Positions 6,265 through 13,494 of a stretch of 13,494 bases of DNA are shown piece after piece (positions within the stretch are counted from its first letter, which is position 1; each line of letters begins with the position of its first letter). Position numbers and translations under genes: made by a program. The stretch comes from an uncultured Ruminococcus sp. (GTDB lineage Bacteria; Bacillota; Clostridia; Oscillospirales; Ruminococcaceae), in NCBI GenBank assembly GCA_947176685.1, contig CAMWRL010000030.1, forward strand, positions 1 to 13,494, in the 5' to 3' direction. The notes under the pieces are model-generated. The model ran no database searches. It saw only the letters and a list, made by a program, of their open reading frames with translations, and was not told the DNA's origin.

Positions 6265-7766
6265 GTGGCAGAAAAGCCTCAGAAGTAAACACCCTGCTCC
6301 GCAGCGGCGAAAAAACAAGAAGTGCTTCAATGGATATTCTGAATGATGCTTACAAAAATGCCCAGTCAGCCTGCCGAAAACTAAAAAAAGTCTATGACGA
6401 AACGGAAAAAGAGTTTTCAACGGCTGAACTGGTTGTTTCTGACGAAGCTAAAAAGGAATTTCCGGACGCCGCAGAAAAACTTGAACTTGAATGCAGAAAA
6501 TTTATAAATGAGTTTTCCAATAACAGGAATACCTACATACTTGACGTAAATGACGGAATTTATAAAAGTCTGTTAAGTAAATACGCAAGTGTTGACAGCA
6601 AAGCCGACAATATCAGAAAACTTATTGCAGACAAGATACGCAGCAGCGGTCGAAGCGACCCTTGGTACTGCGACAGCGAATACACCGCCGCCCGTAATAT
6701 TGAAACAGAATACAGAAATCTTTCCTCCGAAGTAAGCTCAATGAGAGGTACATTTTCGTCAGTATGCACCAAAGCCGCCAACAATGAAGCGATTATTTCA
6801 AGCCGTAAAACTCAGCTCAGAAAACTGCGCAAATCCATTGACGACCTTACACAAAAGGCTGAAAAGGCTATCGAAACAAGACAACACGCCAACTCGGTAA
6901 AAAACGCAGTACAAAAAGAATTTAATGATATTGATTTGGCTGTTGCTGAAAAATTCCTTGCTGACGGTTACTCAGGACTTTCCGCAGAAGTTGAGAACTT
7001 TATGAAACAGTCCGACAATGATGTTATCAACAGTTATTCCAGTATTTCAAACAAGATTTCAGTTTTCAGCAGCGAACTCAATAAAGTATACAGTGCTTTC
7101 CTTGAACGTCAGGGACAGATAAAAGCTATGATTGATGACGTTTCCAAAAGACTGGACAACAGGATTTTTTCAAATCCCGAAGACGAATTCAAACCCGAAA
7201 ACAAACGTGGTGAAAAAATGTCACTCTGTACTTTTCTGGAACAGTACAGCGATACGGACTATCCCTCACTGATTTCCGGACAGCTCAGTAAAATCAACTC
7301 TATGTACACAAATGAAGAATTTGACAAAGCCGAAACGGCTCTTTCAGCTTTGGGAGAATTAATAGAAAAGGCTTCGGATAAGGCTGTAATGATTCACCAG
7401 AATATGAAAAAGACTATTTTCAATATGCTGAGTATCAAAAAAGTTATGCTCAAAATGAACTATGATGTAAAGGTAGTTAAAAACGGCAACTTTCTGAATG
7501 ACGGTTACTGCATTGAATGCACCGCCGGAGACGAAATTATAAAATATGACAGAGTGTCCGTTGTTGATGACGGAAAGCCTGTTATAGACATTGACCATAA
7601 GGAGTCATCAAAAGGTACGTGCGGTTCAAAATGGAAAGATATAAGAAGCGAACTGTCCGGAGAAGGTCTCATCATTGAAGACATAACAAAAAACGGTCGC
7701 TCAATTTTCGGAACACCGCCGGCTTCTGCGCAGTCCGAAAAAATCTTGTCAACAAGTACAGACTGA
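6261..7766 (+). CDS. Coiled-coil protein with a distinct C-terminal domain (501 aa)
   Basis: I do not recognise the family. Residues 1 to about 380 are almost entirely helical and rich in Lys, Glu, Ser and Ala, consistent with several long coiled-coil or spectrin-like segments. From about 385 the character changes to a compact, probably beta-containing domain with KMNYDVKVVKNG (398-409), GYCIECTAGDE, IDIDHKE (442-448) and GTCGSKW (452-458). Cysteines occur in both parts, with a closely spaced C-x-x-C (YCIEC) in the C-terminal domain and another Cys 30-40 residues later. The tail (about 480-501) looks disordered. ATG 6261 overlaps the radical SAM stop (ATGA) and has GGAGG (6249-6253) 7 nt upstream. 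Given its place beside the activase, the Cys-containing domain is one possible substrate, but that is a guess. Confidence 0.88.
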   Translation: MSGRKASEVNTLLRSGEKTRSASMDILNDAYKNAQSACRKLKKVYDETEKEFSTAELVVSDEAKKEFPDAAEKLELECRKFINEFSNNRNTYILDVNDGIYKSLLSKYASVDSKADNIRKLIADKIRSSGRSDPWYCDSEYTAARNIETEYRNLSSEVSSMRGTFSSVCTKAANNEAIISSRKTQLRKLRKSIDDLTQKAEKAIETRQHANSVKNAVQKEFNDIDLAVAEKFLADGYSGLSAEVENFMKQSDNDVINSYSSISNKISVFSSELNKVYSAFLERQGQIKAMIDDVSKRLDNRIFSNPEDEFKPENKRGEKMSLCTFLEQYSDTDYPSLISGQLSKINSMYTNEEFDKAETALSALGELIEKASDKAVMIHQNMKKTIFNMLSIKKVMLKMNYDVKVVKNGNFLNDGYCIECTAGDEIIKYDRVSVVDDGKPVIDIDHKESSKGTCGSKWKDIRSELSGEGLIIEDITKNGRSIFGTPPASAQSEKILSTSTD

Positions 7767-7781
7767 TACAGGAGGTCTAAT

Positions 7782-8528
7782 ATGGAAGAAGAAGAATTAC
7801 AAAGGGAAATATTACAGGCAATCCGAAATATTGCCTCATACAATGAAAACAATCTTTCAATACAGGAAATAACCAAGCCTGTCATTCTGAAATATATTGA
7901 CAACTATCCGCAAGTTGTTGCAAAGAAGATAACAGCCGAAACCAAAGACGAACAGCTGCTTTATATAAAAGGTCTGATAAGGCTGTACCCTCTGACTGCC
8001 AGAATCCTTGATGATGTTTTCAGCGACGAATTTAACAAGGCGAATTTCACTAAGGAAAACTTTTCTGAAAATGTTTCTGAATGGTTTGACATTACCGAAA
8101 CTATGCGCAAACATTTTACAAGAATGATAAGCAGTATCCGCCGTATAAGCTTTGAAGAACTCATCAGCCAGCTTAAAGATGAAATCTCAGAGTTTGAAAA
8201 CGAAAAGGAAGAACATCAGCAGGAACGCAGCAGCCTTGCTGAACTGCAAAAATCCAAATCCGGAATCATTCGGGAAATAGAAGCCCTCAAACGTGAAACT
8301 GAAGAACTGCGCACAAACACCAGTGACGAAGAACTCAAACGGCAAAAAGAAACTCTTGAAGCTGAAAAAAATGCTCTTAAGAAAAAGTCCGAAGAAAATA
8401 AAAATCAACTCCAGAAACTGAAAGCGGAACTTGAAAAAATCAAGAAACCAGATAACCAGAAGTTTGACAAGGCATTGAAAGAATTTTCAAAAGTGCTTGC
8501 AACTATGCCGGATGACGAGGCTGACTAA
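7782..8528 (+). CDS. Small helical coiled-coil protein, possible ATPase adaptor (248 aa)
   Basis: The N-terminal half (about 1-115) is a predicted helical domain with the aromatic stretch SEWFDITETMRKHF near its end. Residues about 120-230 are a strongly charged coiled coil (EFENEKEEHQQERSS, LKRETEELRT, EEENK-type repeats), followed by a short acidic tail, MPDDEAD. There is no catalytic motif. In size and make-up, helical plus a long charged coil, it broadly resembles nucleotide-exchange or adaptor proteins of ATPase machines (for example GrpE of Hsp70), but I see no GrpE signature and would not name it. AGGAGG (7770-7775) sits 6 nt before ATG 7782, so the start is firm. Its stop is one base from the start of the double AAA+ ATPase, which suggests the two are made in fixed ratio and may bind one another. 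Confidence 0.88.
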   Translation: MEEEELQREILQAIRNIASYNENNLSIQEITKPVILKYIDNYPQVVAKKITAETKDEQLLYIKGLIRLYPLTARILDDVFSDEFNKANFTKENFSENVSEWFDITETMRKHFTRMISSIRRISFEELISQLKDEISEFENEKEEHQQERSSLAELQKSKSGIIREIEALKRETEELRTNTSDEELKRQKETLEAEKNALKKKSEENKNQLQKLKAELEKIKKPDNQKFDKALKEFSKVLATMPDDEAD

Positions 8529-8529
8529 A

Positions 8530-11139
8530 ATGGAAAACAGAATCATTGAAAATTTAAGAAAAGAAATGGCAAAAGGTGAAAACTTTTTCATTATGTACGG
8601 AAAATATATCCACGACTTATTTATGTACAACCTTTATATCGGCGTATGCGATATGAAACATACTCTGCAAAGGTACTTTCTTGATGAACTTGGATATGAT
8701 TATTTCGTCTATATAAAAAATGACAACTTTGAAATATGGAATCTCCTGAACGGAAATTTCAGCATATGCAATGATATGTTTGACGGAAAGGCAACTGCCG
8801 GAGACGATTCGGACGAAATGAGCCTTGACGATATGGACGAAAAACCGGAAACACAAGACAACTCCGCACAGGAAACCGCCGAAAATGAATCAAACTCCCA
8901 GTCTGAAAATTACTTCCTCAAATCTGTAAAATATACTCAGGACAATCCTGACAAAAAAATCATATTTTTCTTTGAGGACTACGAATGGACAACCGGACTT
9001 TATAAAGGTTCAAATGACGACTGTCTCGGCTATATTGAAAAACTCAAGGATTTATGCAAACTGAAAAATACAGTTGTTGCCGTAAGTATTGAAGAAGCCA
9101 ATATGCTTCGGAAATACAATTTCAACCTTGACGGTAAAAACGTTAATATGGTCGGCTCGCCTGCCCTTGACGAAGTATATTATACATATCTGCGTATGTA
9201 TCTCCGTAACCGCAAATCTTCCATAAATTCTGCCGACTTTATGGAACTGTGTGATATTTCTGACGCTGTGGCTTCCGGTGAAAAGTCGCTGAATGAGTCA
9301 ATAAAAGTTTTCAATAACATTATGGACAAGTCGGACGGACAAATCAGAAGAAGCGACTTTGAAGAAACCCTCGATAAAATTATTGAGGAAAAAGTTACCC
9401 TTGATGACGTTGTACTGGACGAACGTGTAAAAATAAAAATAAGTAATCAGATAGATGAGTTTCTGAAAGCTGACAGCAAGAAAATGCTTTCTCTTACCAA
9501 GGGTCTTATTCTGACAGGACCATCTGGTACAGGTAAGACATTTCTTGTAAAAGCACTCGCAAATGACAAGAACTGTCTTTTTCTTAACCCGTCACTTTCC
9601 GACCTCAAGGGCGAATACGTAGGTCAGACCAGTCCGAAAGTAAAACGGCTCTTTCAGAAAGCAAGGGCTTGTACTCCGGCGATTATATTCATTGACGAAG
9701 CCGATACCGTATTTCCCACACGCAATTCCGAAGCATCAAACGAAGGCGACAGCTTCGCCAAAGATATGGTGAATCAATTTCTTGTTGAAATGGACGGTCT
9801 TACAACCGGCAACAGCAAGGTTTTTGTAATAGCGGCTACCAACAGGCTTAACATTCTCGACAGTGCAATAAAAAGCCGTCTGGGAACACCTGTCGAAATA
9901 CCTTTGCCCAACGCCGAAAACAGGGAAAAGCTTTTTGACAAGAATCTTTCCAAAAAAGGAATGGTCGGATTCAAGGACTTTTCTTTCAGAAAAGACTTCA
10001 TACCAAAAACCAACAGACTTTCGGGCAGGGATATAAAGGACTTTGTTGACAAGCTTGAACAGGCTGCACAGCTCAGGGGTCAATTGCTTTCTTCATACAA
10101 GAAAGAAGAAGATATTAAAAATCTTTTTGATGCCACACTGAATGTATTTGAAAAAGACCGTGTAAGACAGTTGCAGGAAAAGCTGAATATACAGATTATT
10201 GATTCGGCAGGATGCAGACAGTCTTATAGTACAATAATAGGTTATGAAACAGAAAAAAATGCATTTGACAATCAGGTGAAGATGTTCGACAGGAAAGAAC
10301 GTGAAAAAGCAGACTTCTACAGGATAAAACCTAAAAAAGGTATTCTGCTTTATGGTCCTCCCGGCAACGGTAAGTCCAGACTTGCGGAAGCCGCCGCAAA
10401 GGAAAACAACCTTTACTTTATGAAGATAACAAGTGACGTTTTCACAAAAATCAGCCCCAGTGAACAGAATAAAACCCTTATTGAAATATTTGACGGTGCA
10501 TTACAACTTTCCGAAATGTGTACCAAGGAAAAAGGTGTATTACTTTTCTTTGATGAGTTCGATTCGCTCGCAGCTTCTGAACGGCTCGACTCCAGAATAA
10601 GAGGCACAATGCTTACTCAGCTTGATGATGAAAAGACTTTGCGCAATCCTGAAACCAAGGTGCTTTTTGCAGCGGCAACGAATTTTTACGAAAGACTTGA
10701 CGAGGCTATGATTAGAGAAGGCAGAATAGACGAAAAGTTTGAAATGAGCAATCCCAGATATCTGGACGGAATCAGAATGATGAAAATGTTCCGTGAACAG
10801 CAAACGCATATATCGTTCAGCGATGACGATATAGAGTACGCTTACAACAAACTGATTGACGAAACCCAAAAAGGTAAACAGAAATCTTTCAGAATCCAGT
10901 ATATCGAACAGTTTATTATAAACGGCTTCAGCAATGATGAAACCGAAGACAAAATGAAACGAATATTTGAAGTCAACTCTCATAGATATATGCCGTCTGG
11001 GGCTGATATAAAGGGATATTTTGATAAACTTGTCCGTGCAGCGTACGAGAATGACAGCTACGATTACAGCAGAAGTTATGGAGAACGTGAGTATCTTCTC
11101 ATAAACCGATATCTGATTGATGACGTTCGGGTAGGATGA
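8530..11139 (+). CDS. Tandem AAA+ ATPase with unique N-terminal domain (869 aa)
   Basis: Two classic-clade AAA+ modules, as in Cdc48/p97-type remodelling ATPases, follow a novel N-terminal domain. Module 1 has Walker A GPSGTGKT (330-337), a pore-type KGEYVGQ segment with an aromatic Tyr, Walker B IIFIDEAD (385-392), sensor-1 AATN ending at N438, and a single Arg at 450. Module 2 has Walker A GPPGNGKS (609-616), Walker B VLLFFDEFD (670-678), sensor-1 AATN ending at N718, and both arginine-finger residues in REGR (729-732). Its pore-loop position lacks an aromatic residue. Residues 1-290 carry an acidic disordered insert (91-127) and no ClpB, Cdc48 or FtsH N-domain that I recognise. The start is ATG 8530, with GAGG at 8517-8520; an in-frame TTG at 8497 lies inside the previous gene. 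Predicted role: a hexameric motor that threads or remodels a protein partner, both modules probably ATP-active. Confidence 0.95.
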   Translation: MENRIIENLRKEMAKGENFFIMYGKYIHDLFMYNLYIGVCDMKHTLQRYFLDELGYDYFVYIKNDNFEIWNLLNGNFSICNDMFDGKATAGDDSDEMSLDDMDEKPETQDNSAQETAENESNSQSENYFLKSVKYTQDNPDKKIIFFFEDYEWTTGLYKGSNDDCLGYIEKLKDLCKLKNTVVAVSIEEANMLRKYNFNLDGKNVNMVGSPALDEVYYTYLRMYLRNRKSSINSADFMELCDISDAVASGEKSLNESIKVFNNIMDKSDGQIRRSDFEETLDKIIEEKVTLDDVVLDERVKIKISNQIDEFLKADSKKMLSLTKGLILTGPSGTGKTFLVKALANDKNCLFLNPSLSDLKGEYVGQTSPKVKRLFQKARACTPAIIFIDEADTVFPTRNSEASNEGDSFAKDMVNQFLVEMDGLTTGNSKVFVIAATNRLNILDSAIKSRLGTPVEIPLPNAENREKLFDKNLSKKGMVGFKDFSFRKDFIPKTNRLSGRDIKDFVDKLEQAAQLRGQLLSSYKKEEDIKNLFDATLNVFEKDRVRQLQEKLNIQIIDSAGCRQSYSTIIGYETEKNAFDNQVKMFDRKEREKADFYRIKPKKGILLYGPPGNGKSRLAEAAAKENNLYFMKITSDVFTKISPSEQNKTLIEIFDGALQLSEMCTKEKGVLLFFDEFDSLAASERLDSRIRGTMLTQLDDEKTLRNPETKVLFAAATNFYERLDEAMIREGRIDEKFEMSNPRYLDGIRMMKMFREQQTHISFSDDDIEYAYNKLIDETQKGKQKSFRIQYIEQFIINGFSNDETEDKMKRIFEVNSHRYMPSGADIKGYFDKLVRAAYENDSYDYSRSYGEREYLLINRYLIDDVRVG

Positions 11140-11143
11140 TTCA

Positions 11144-12235
11144 ATGAAAGACAAATCACAGATTTATCTGTCTGAAAAACTTACAGACAAAAATCCGGAA
11201 GTACTCCGGAAATATAGTCCATCGTCCGTAAAAAAGCGTTTTCAGGCTGAGAAAAAAGAATATATAAAGCAATGTACAGAAACTTATAACAGAATACTTG
11301 CACAAAAAAGAAATTCAAGAAAAGTTCCAATACCTCAGAACCATAACCCACAACTCAATGCTCCTCAAAGAAAAAGACGCTCAAAAGCTCCGTTGATATT
11401 GTTTTTATTGCTGACAACAGGAGCTTTGGGGGGCTTTGGATATAACTACTTCTTTGATGAAGATATTCCCACAACTATCAACAGCCTTTTGACGGCAAAA
11501 AGCAATAATCCACCGCTTACTACAGAAGCATTGCAGACTATAAAGAAAACTACCGCAAGCACTACAACAATAAATACTACAACGACAAGCACTTCCACAA
11601 CAAGCACTGCCACGACAAGTACTTCCACAACAAGTACTTCCACAACAAATACTTCTACAACAAGTACTTCCACGACAAGCACTGTCACGACAACTATTGC
11701 ATATACTTCCGAAAAACCGTCTGTTTATGCAGTAAATAATATGTATGGTCAGTTAATTATAAAAAGCGAAAGTATTTCCGGTTATACAACAGACTATGTT
11801 GTGAACGACGGAAAATATGATACAGTCAGAAATAACCTCCGGAACAGCTGGCACGTAACCGCTAAAAATACAGTTACTTCTTACGGGGTGACATGGTATG
11901 AGTTATGGGACTCCGATGACGGTGACTATTACGGTTGGGTAGACGAAAATTATATTTACTTTTACCCATCCGAACCGGCTGAAGTAACTCCGGTAAATAT
12001 GCAAGGTCATATTAACTGTCACGGAGTTTCGATAGCAGGCTTCCCTACTGAGTATGTCGTGAATTTCAAGAGATTCAGCAAAAGTAATCTGGTAAGACAG
12101 GAACTCGGCAACAACTGGCACATAGTCGCCAAAAACAAATGTTCGTCATACAAAGTAACGTGGTATGAGTTATGGGACGCAGATGACGGTGACTATTACG
12201 GTTGGGTAGATGAGTATTATATTGATTTCAACTGA
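11144..12235 (+). CDS. Single-pass membrane protein with Thr-rich stalk and two SH3-like repeats (363 aa)
   Basis: Residues 1-81 are a basic cytoplasmic segment, rich in Lys and Arg just before the membrane (PQRKRRSKAP). One hydrophobic helix spans about 82-104, and the positive-inside rule places the C-terminus outside. Residues about 120-190 are a Thr/Ser stalk. Two repeats of about 85-89 residues follow (about 192-275 and 278-363), each ending in TWYELWD, then DDGDYYGWVDE, a pattern like bacterial SH3 domains that bind cell-wall components. There is no catalytic motif. AGGA (11133-11136) lies 7 nt before ATG 11144, four bases after the AAA+ stop. As the last gene of the cluster, it probably ties the cytoplasmic machine to the envelope or senses wall state, with the basic tail as the docking site. 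The SH3 call rests on pattern, not on a search. Confidence 0.9.
   Translation: MKDKSQIYLSEKLTDKNPEVLRKYSPSSVKKRFQAEKKEYIKQCTETYNRILAQKRNSRKVPIPQNHNPQLNAPQRKRRSKAPLILFLLLTTGALGGFGYNYFFDEDIPTTINSLLTAKSNNPPLTTEALQTIKKTTASTTTINTTTTSTSTTSTATTSTSTTSTSTTNTSTTSTSTTSTVTTTIAYTSEKPSVYAVNNMYGQLIIKSESISGYTTDYVVNDGKYDTVRNNLRNSWHVTAKNTVTSYGVTWYELWDSDDGDYYGWVDENYIYFYPSEPAEVTPVNMQGHINCHGVSIAGFPTEYVVNFKRFSKSNLVRQELGNNWHIVAKNKCSSYKVTWYELWDADDGDYYGWVDEYYIDFN
11588..11692 (+). repeat. Seven 15-bp units encoding a Thr/Ser stalk
   Basis: Seven tandem 15-bp units encode STSTT with variants STATT, NTSTT and STVTT. They form the core of the extracellular stalk of the membrane protein. The units differ mostly at third codon positions, so the peptide is under constraint, while length may vary by slipped-strand change. 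Thr-rich stalks of this type are common in wall-spanning proteins and may be glycosylated. Confidence 0.92.
11891..12223 (+). repeat. Pair of near-identical 66-bp segments inside the two SH3-like repeats
   Basis: Positions 11891-11956 and 12158-12223 differ at 6 of 66 bases by my count (about 91 percent identical), while the DNA between and before them is much more diverged. Each encodes TWYELWD, two variable residues, and DDGDYYGWVDE. Such a sharp island of identity suggests recent gene conversion or strong constraint on this patch, which probably forms the ligand-binding face. Confidence 0.85.
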
Positions 12236-12246
12236 CAGCAGGATAA

Positions 12247-12276
12247 AGAGCGTTAAATATAACGCTCTGTATTTTT
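12247..12276 (+). terminator. Intrinsic terminator ending the cluster
   Basis: A perfect 9-bp stem, AGAGCGTTA (12247-12255) with TAACGCTCT (12260-12268), a 4-nt AATA loop, then GTATTTTT with five T residues. It lies 12 bp after the stop of the membrane protein and 30 bp before rarA, so it most likely ends the cluster transcript. Because the stem is symmetrical it might work weakly in reverse too, but the T-run is only on the plus side. Confidence 0.88.
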
Positions 12277-12305
12277 GCGGTCTGTAAGAAAGGAAAGATA
12301 AATTT

Positions 12306-13494
12306 ATGGCATCACCATTGGCAAACAGAATACGTCCTAAAACACTTGATGACGTTGTGGGACAAGAGCATATTTTAGCAAAAGGAAAACCACTCCGCAG
12401 AATAATCGAAAGCGGATATGTACCGAATATGATATTTTATGGAAGTTCCGGAGTAGGCAAAACAACCGTAGCCAGCATTATAGCCGAAAACTGCGGAATG
12501 TCGCTCCACCGTCTAAACGGTACAAATGCATCTGTTTCCGACATAAAGGACGTTATCGCAGATATAGGAAGTTTTGACAGTGCAAACGGTATACTTCTGT
12601 ACCTTGACGAAATACAGTATCTCAACAAGAAACAACAACAGACACTTCTTGAATACATAGAAAACGGCGATATAACATTGATAGCTTCAACTACCGAAAA
12701 CCCCTATTTTTCCGTATACAACGCAATTATAAGCCGATGTACCGTATTTGAGTTCAAACCAGTGACGGCACAACAGATTATTCCGGCAATAAAAAAAGCT
12801 TTCGGAATACTGTCCGCAGAAAACGGAACGGAAATAATCGCCGACAAGGAAACGTTTGATATTATCGCATATAATTGCGGCGGAGACGTTCGCAAGGCTA
12901 TGAATACCGCTGAACTTGCGGTTATGTGCGGAGACACTATAGACGGAAAAATAATTATAACTCCGGAATCTCTTAAAATAATCGCCCAGAAAAGCAATAT
13001 GCGTTATGACCGTGACGGCGACCAGCATTATGACATATTATCGGCGTTTCACAAGTCGGTGAGGGGTTCGGACGAAAACGCCGCTTTGCATTATGCCGCC
13101 CGACTTATTGAAGCCGGAGACATAGTACCGTTATGCAGACGGTTGCTTTGTATAGCCGCCGAAGATGTAGGACTTGCATACCCGCAGGCGATAATGATAA
13201 CTAAAGCCTGTGTGGACTCCGCATTACAGCTTGGACTTCCCGAAGCCCGTCTGCCTATTGCCGAAGCCGTTATTTTACTTGCGACTGCTCCGAAATCCAA
13301 CAGCGCATACAAGGCGATAAACTCCGCACTGGAAGACCTGAAAAATTGTGATGCACTGGACTTTCCCAGACATCTTCAGAATACGCATCTTGACGGACAA
13401 GGTGCAGCCGTTGCCGGACAGAACTATCTTTATCCGCACGACTTCCCCAACCACTATGTAAAACAACAATATCTGCCGGACACTCTCAAGGGAC
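12306..13494 (+). CDS. rarA: Replication-associated recombination protein A (RarA/MgsA), C-terminus cut by window edge
   Basis: An AAA+ ATPase related to clamp-loader subunits and RuvB. RarA acts at stalled replication forks and on DNA ends. Visible marks are MASPLANRIRPKTLDDVVGQ at the N-terminus (the family's usual PLA.R.RP..L.. VGQ opening), Walker A GSSGVGKT (46-53), Walker B ILLYLDE (96-102), the RarA-typical STTENPYF with N as sensor-1, then ISRC. The C-terminal half has AAEDVGLAYPQA and the late PKSNSAYKAI motif typical of the family, and PHDFPNHYVKQQYLP near the edge. 396 codons are present of roughly 430-440, so only the tail is missing. AAAGGAAAG (12289-12297) is the RBS. It lies beyond a strong terminator and is a core genome gene, so it is probably independent of the cluster. 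No clear promoter is seen in the 30 bp after the terminator. Confidence 0.96.
   Translation, partial: MASPLANRIRPKTLDDVVGQEHILAKGKPLRRIIESGYVPNMIFYGSSGVGKTTVASIIAENCGMSLHRLNGTNASVSDIKDVIADIGSFDSANGILLYLDEIQYLNKKQQQTLLEYIENGDITLIASTTENPYFSVYNAIISRCTVFEFKPVTAQQIIPAIKKAFGILSAENGTEIIADKETFDIIAYNCGGDVRKAMNTAELAVMCGDTIDGKIIITPESLKIIAQKSNMRYDRDGDQHYDILSAFHKSVRGSDENAALHYAARLIEAGDIVPLCRRLLCIAAEDVGLAYPQAIMITKACVDSALQLGLPEARLPIAEAVILLATAPKSNSAYKAINSALEDLKNCDALDFPRHLQNTHLDGQGAAVAGQNYLYPHDFPNHYVKQQYLPDTLKG

Noticed and set aside
8497..8529. Upstream TTG start for the AAA+ gene
   Set aside because: It lies inside the preceding gene with no suitable RBS, whereas ATG 8530 has GAGG 9 nt upstream.
8530..11139. 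ClpB, FtsH or another known disaggregase or protease
   Set aside because: There is no Clp N-domain, M-domain, HEXXH protease motif or membrane helix, and both modules are classic-clade AAA type.
11446..11688. Minus-strand 80-codon hydrophobic frame opposite the Thr-rich stalk
   Set aside because: Its Val/Leu/Glu pattern is simply the complement of the ACA/AGC-rich repeat; no RBS or promoter supports it.
12306..13494. rarA as a member of the cluster
   Set aside because: A strong terminator separates it, and it is a conserved core replication-repair gene with no clear functional link to the other proteins.

Overview
The window looks like chromosomal DNA of a low-GC anaerobic Firmicute, most likely a Ruminococcus-like Clostridium-class bacterium. 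The reasons are AT-rich intergenic DNA with near-consensus sigma-A promoters, strong AGGAGG-type ribosome binding sites, tight gene packing, an oxygen-sensitive radical SAM activase, a Thr/Ser-rich linker in a cell-wall-side protein, and a Firmicute-type RarA at the right edge. The genus is inferred from style and was not checked by a search.

Layout: (1) 1-49, the first 16 codons of a gene on the minus strand, with its own RBS and promoter. (2) 50-339, a divergent intergenic region with one sigma-A-type promoter facing each way; the plus-strand one (238-266) probably drives the cluster. (3) 340-12235, nine plus-strand genes: an unrecognised 258-aa protein; a 249-bp gap with a possible folded RNA; an 840-aa Hsp70/actin-type ATPase with a long N-terminal domain and no substrate-binding domain; a 28-codon micro-ORF; a 560-aa coiled-coil protein with 24 tandem heptads; an NrdG-like radical SAM activase with no NrdD partner; a 501-aa coiled-coil protein with a distinct C-terminal domain; a 248-aa coiled-coil protein; an 869-aa ATPase with two AAA+ modules; and a 363-aa membrane protein with a Thr-rich stalk and two SH3-like repeats outside the cell. 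From 3910 onward the genes overlap or lie within a few bases of each other, so they are very probably co-transcribed and translationally coupled. A 9-bp-stem terminator at 12247-12276 closes the cluster. (4) 12306-13494, rarA (mgsA), a housekeeping replication-repair AAA+ gene cut by the window edge and probably unrelated.

How the genes may work together (inference): the cluster pairs two nucleotide-driven machines, an Hsp70/actin-fold ATPase and a tandem AAA+ ATPase, with three coiled-coil adaptor or scaffold proteins, a radical SAM activase and a single-pass protein that reaches the cell wall. I see no nuclease, protease, toxin, transposase or phage gene. Two models fit. One is a dedicated protein-remodelling or conflict/stress system in which AAA+ and Hsp70 ATPases act on one client and the radical SAM protein modifies a component. 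The other is a cytoskeleton-like assembly in which the actin-fold ATPase and coiled-coil proteins form a structure tethered to the envelope. The combination is not one I recognise as a named system, and it is the main item of interest here.
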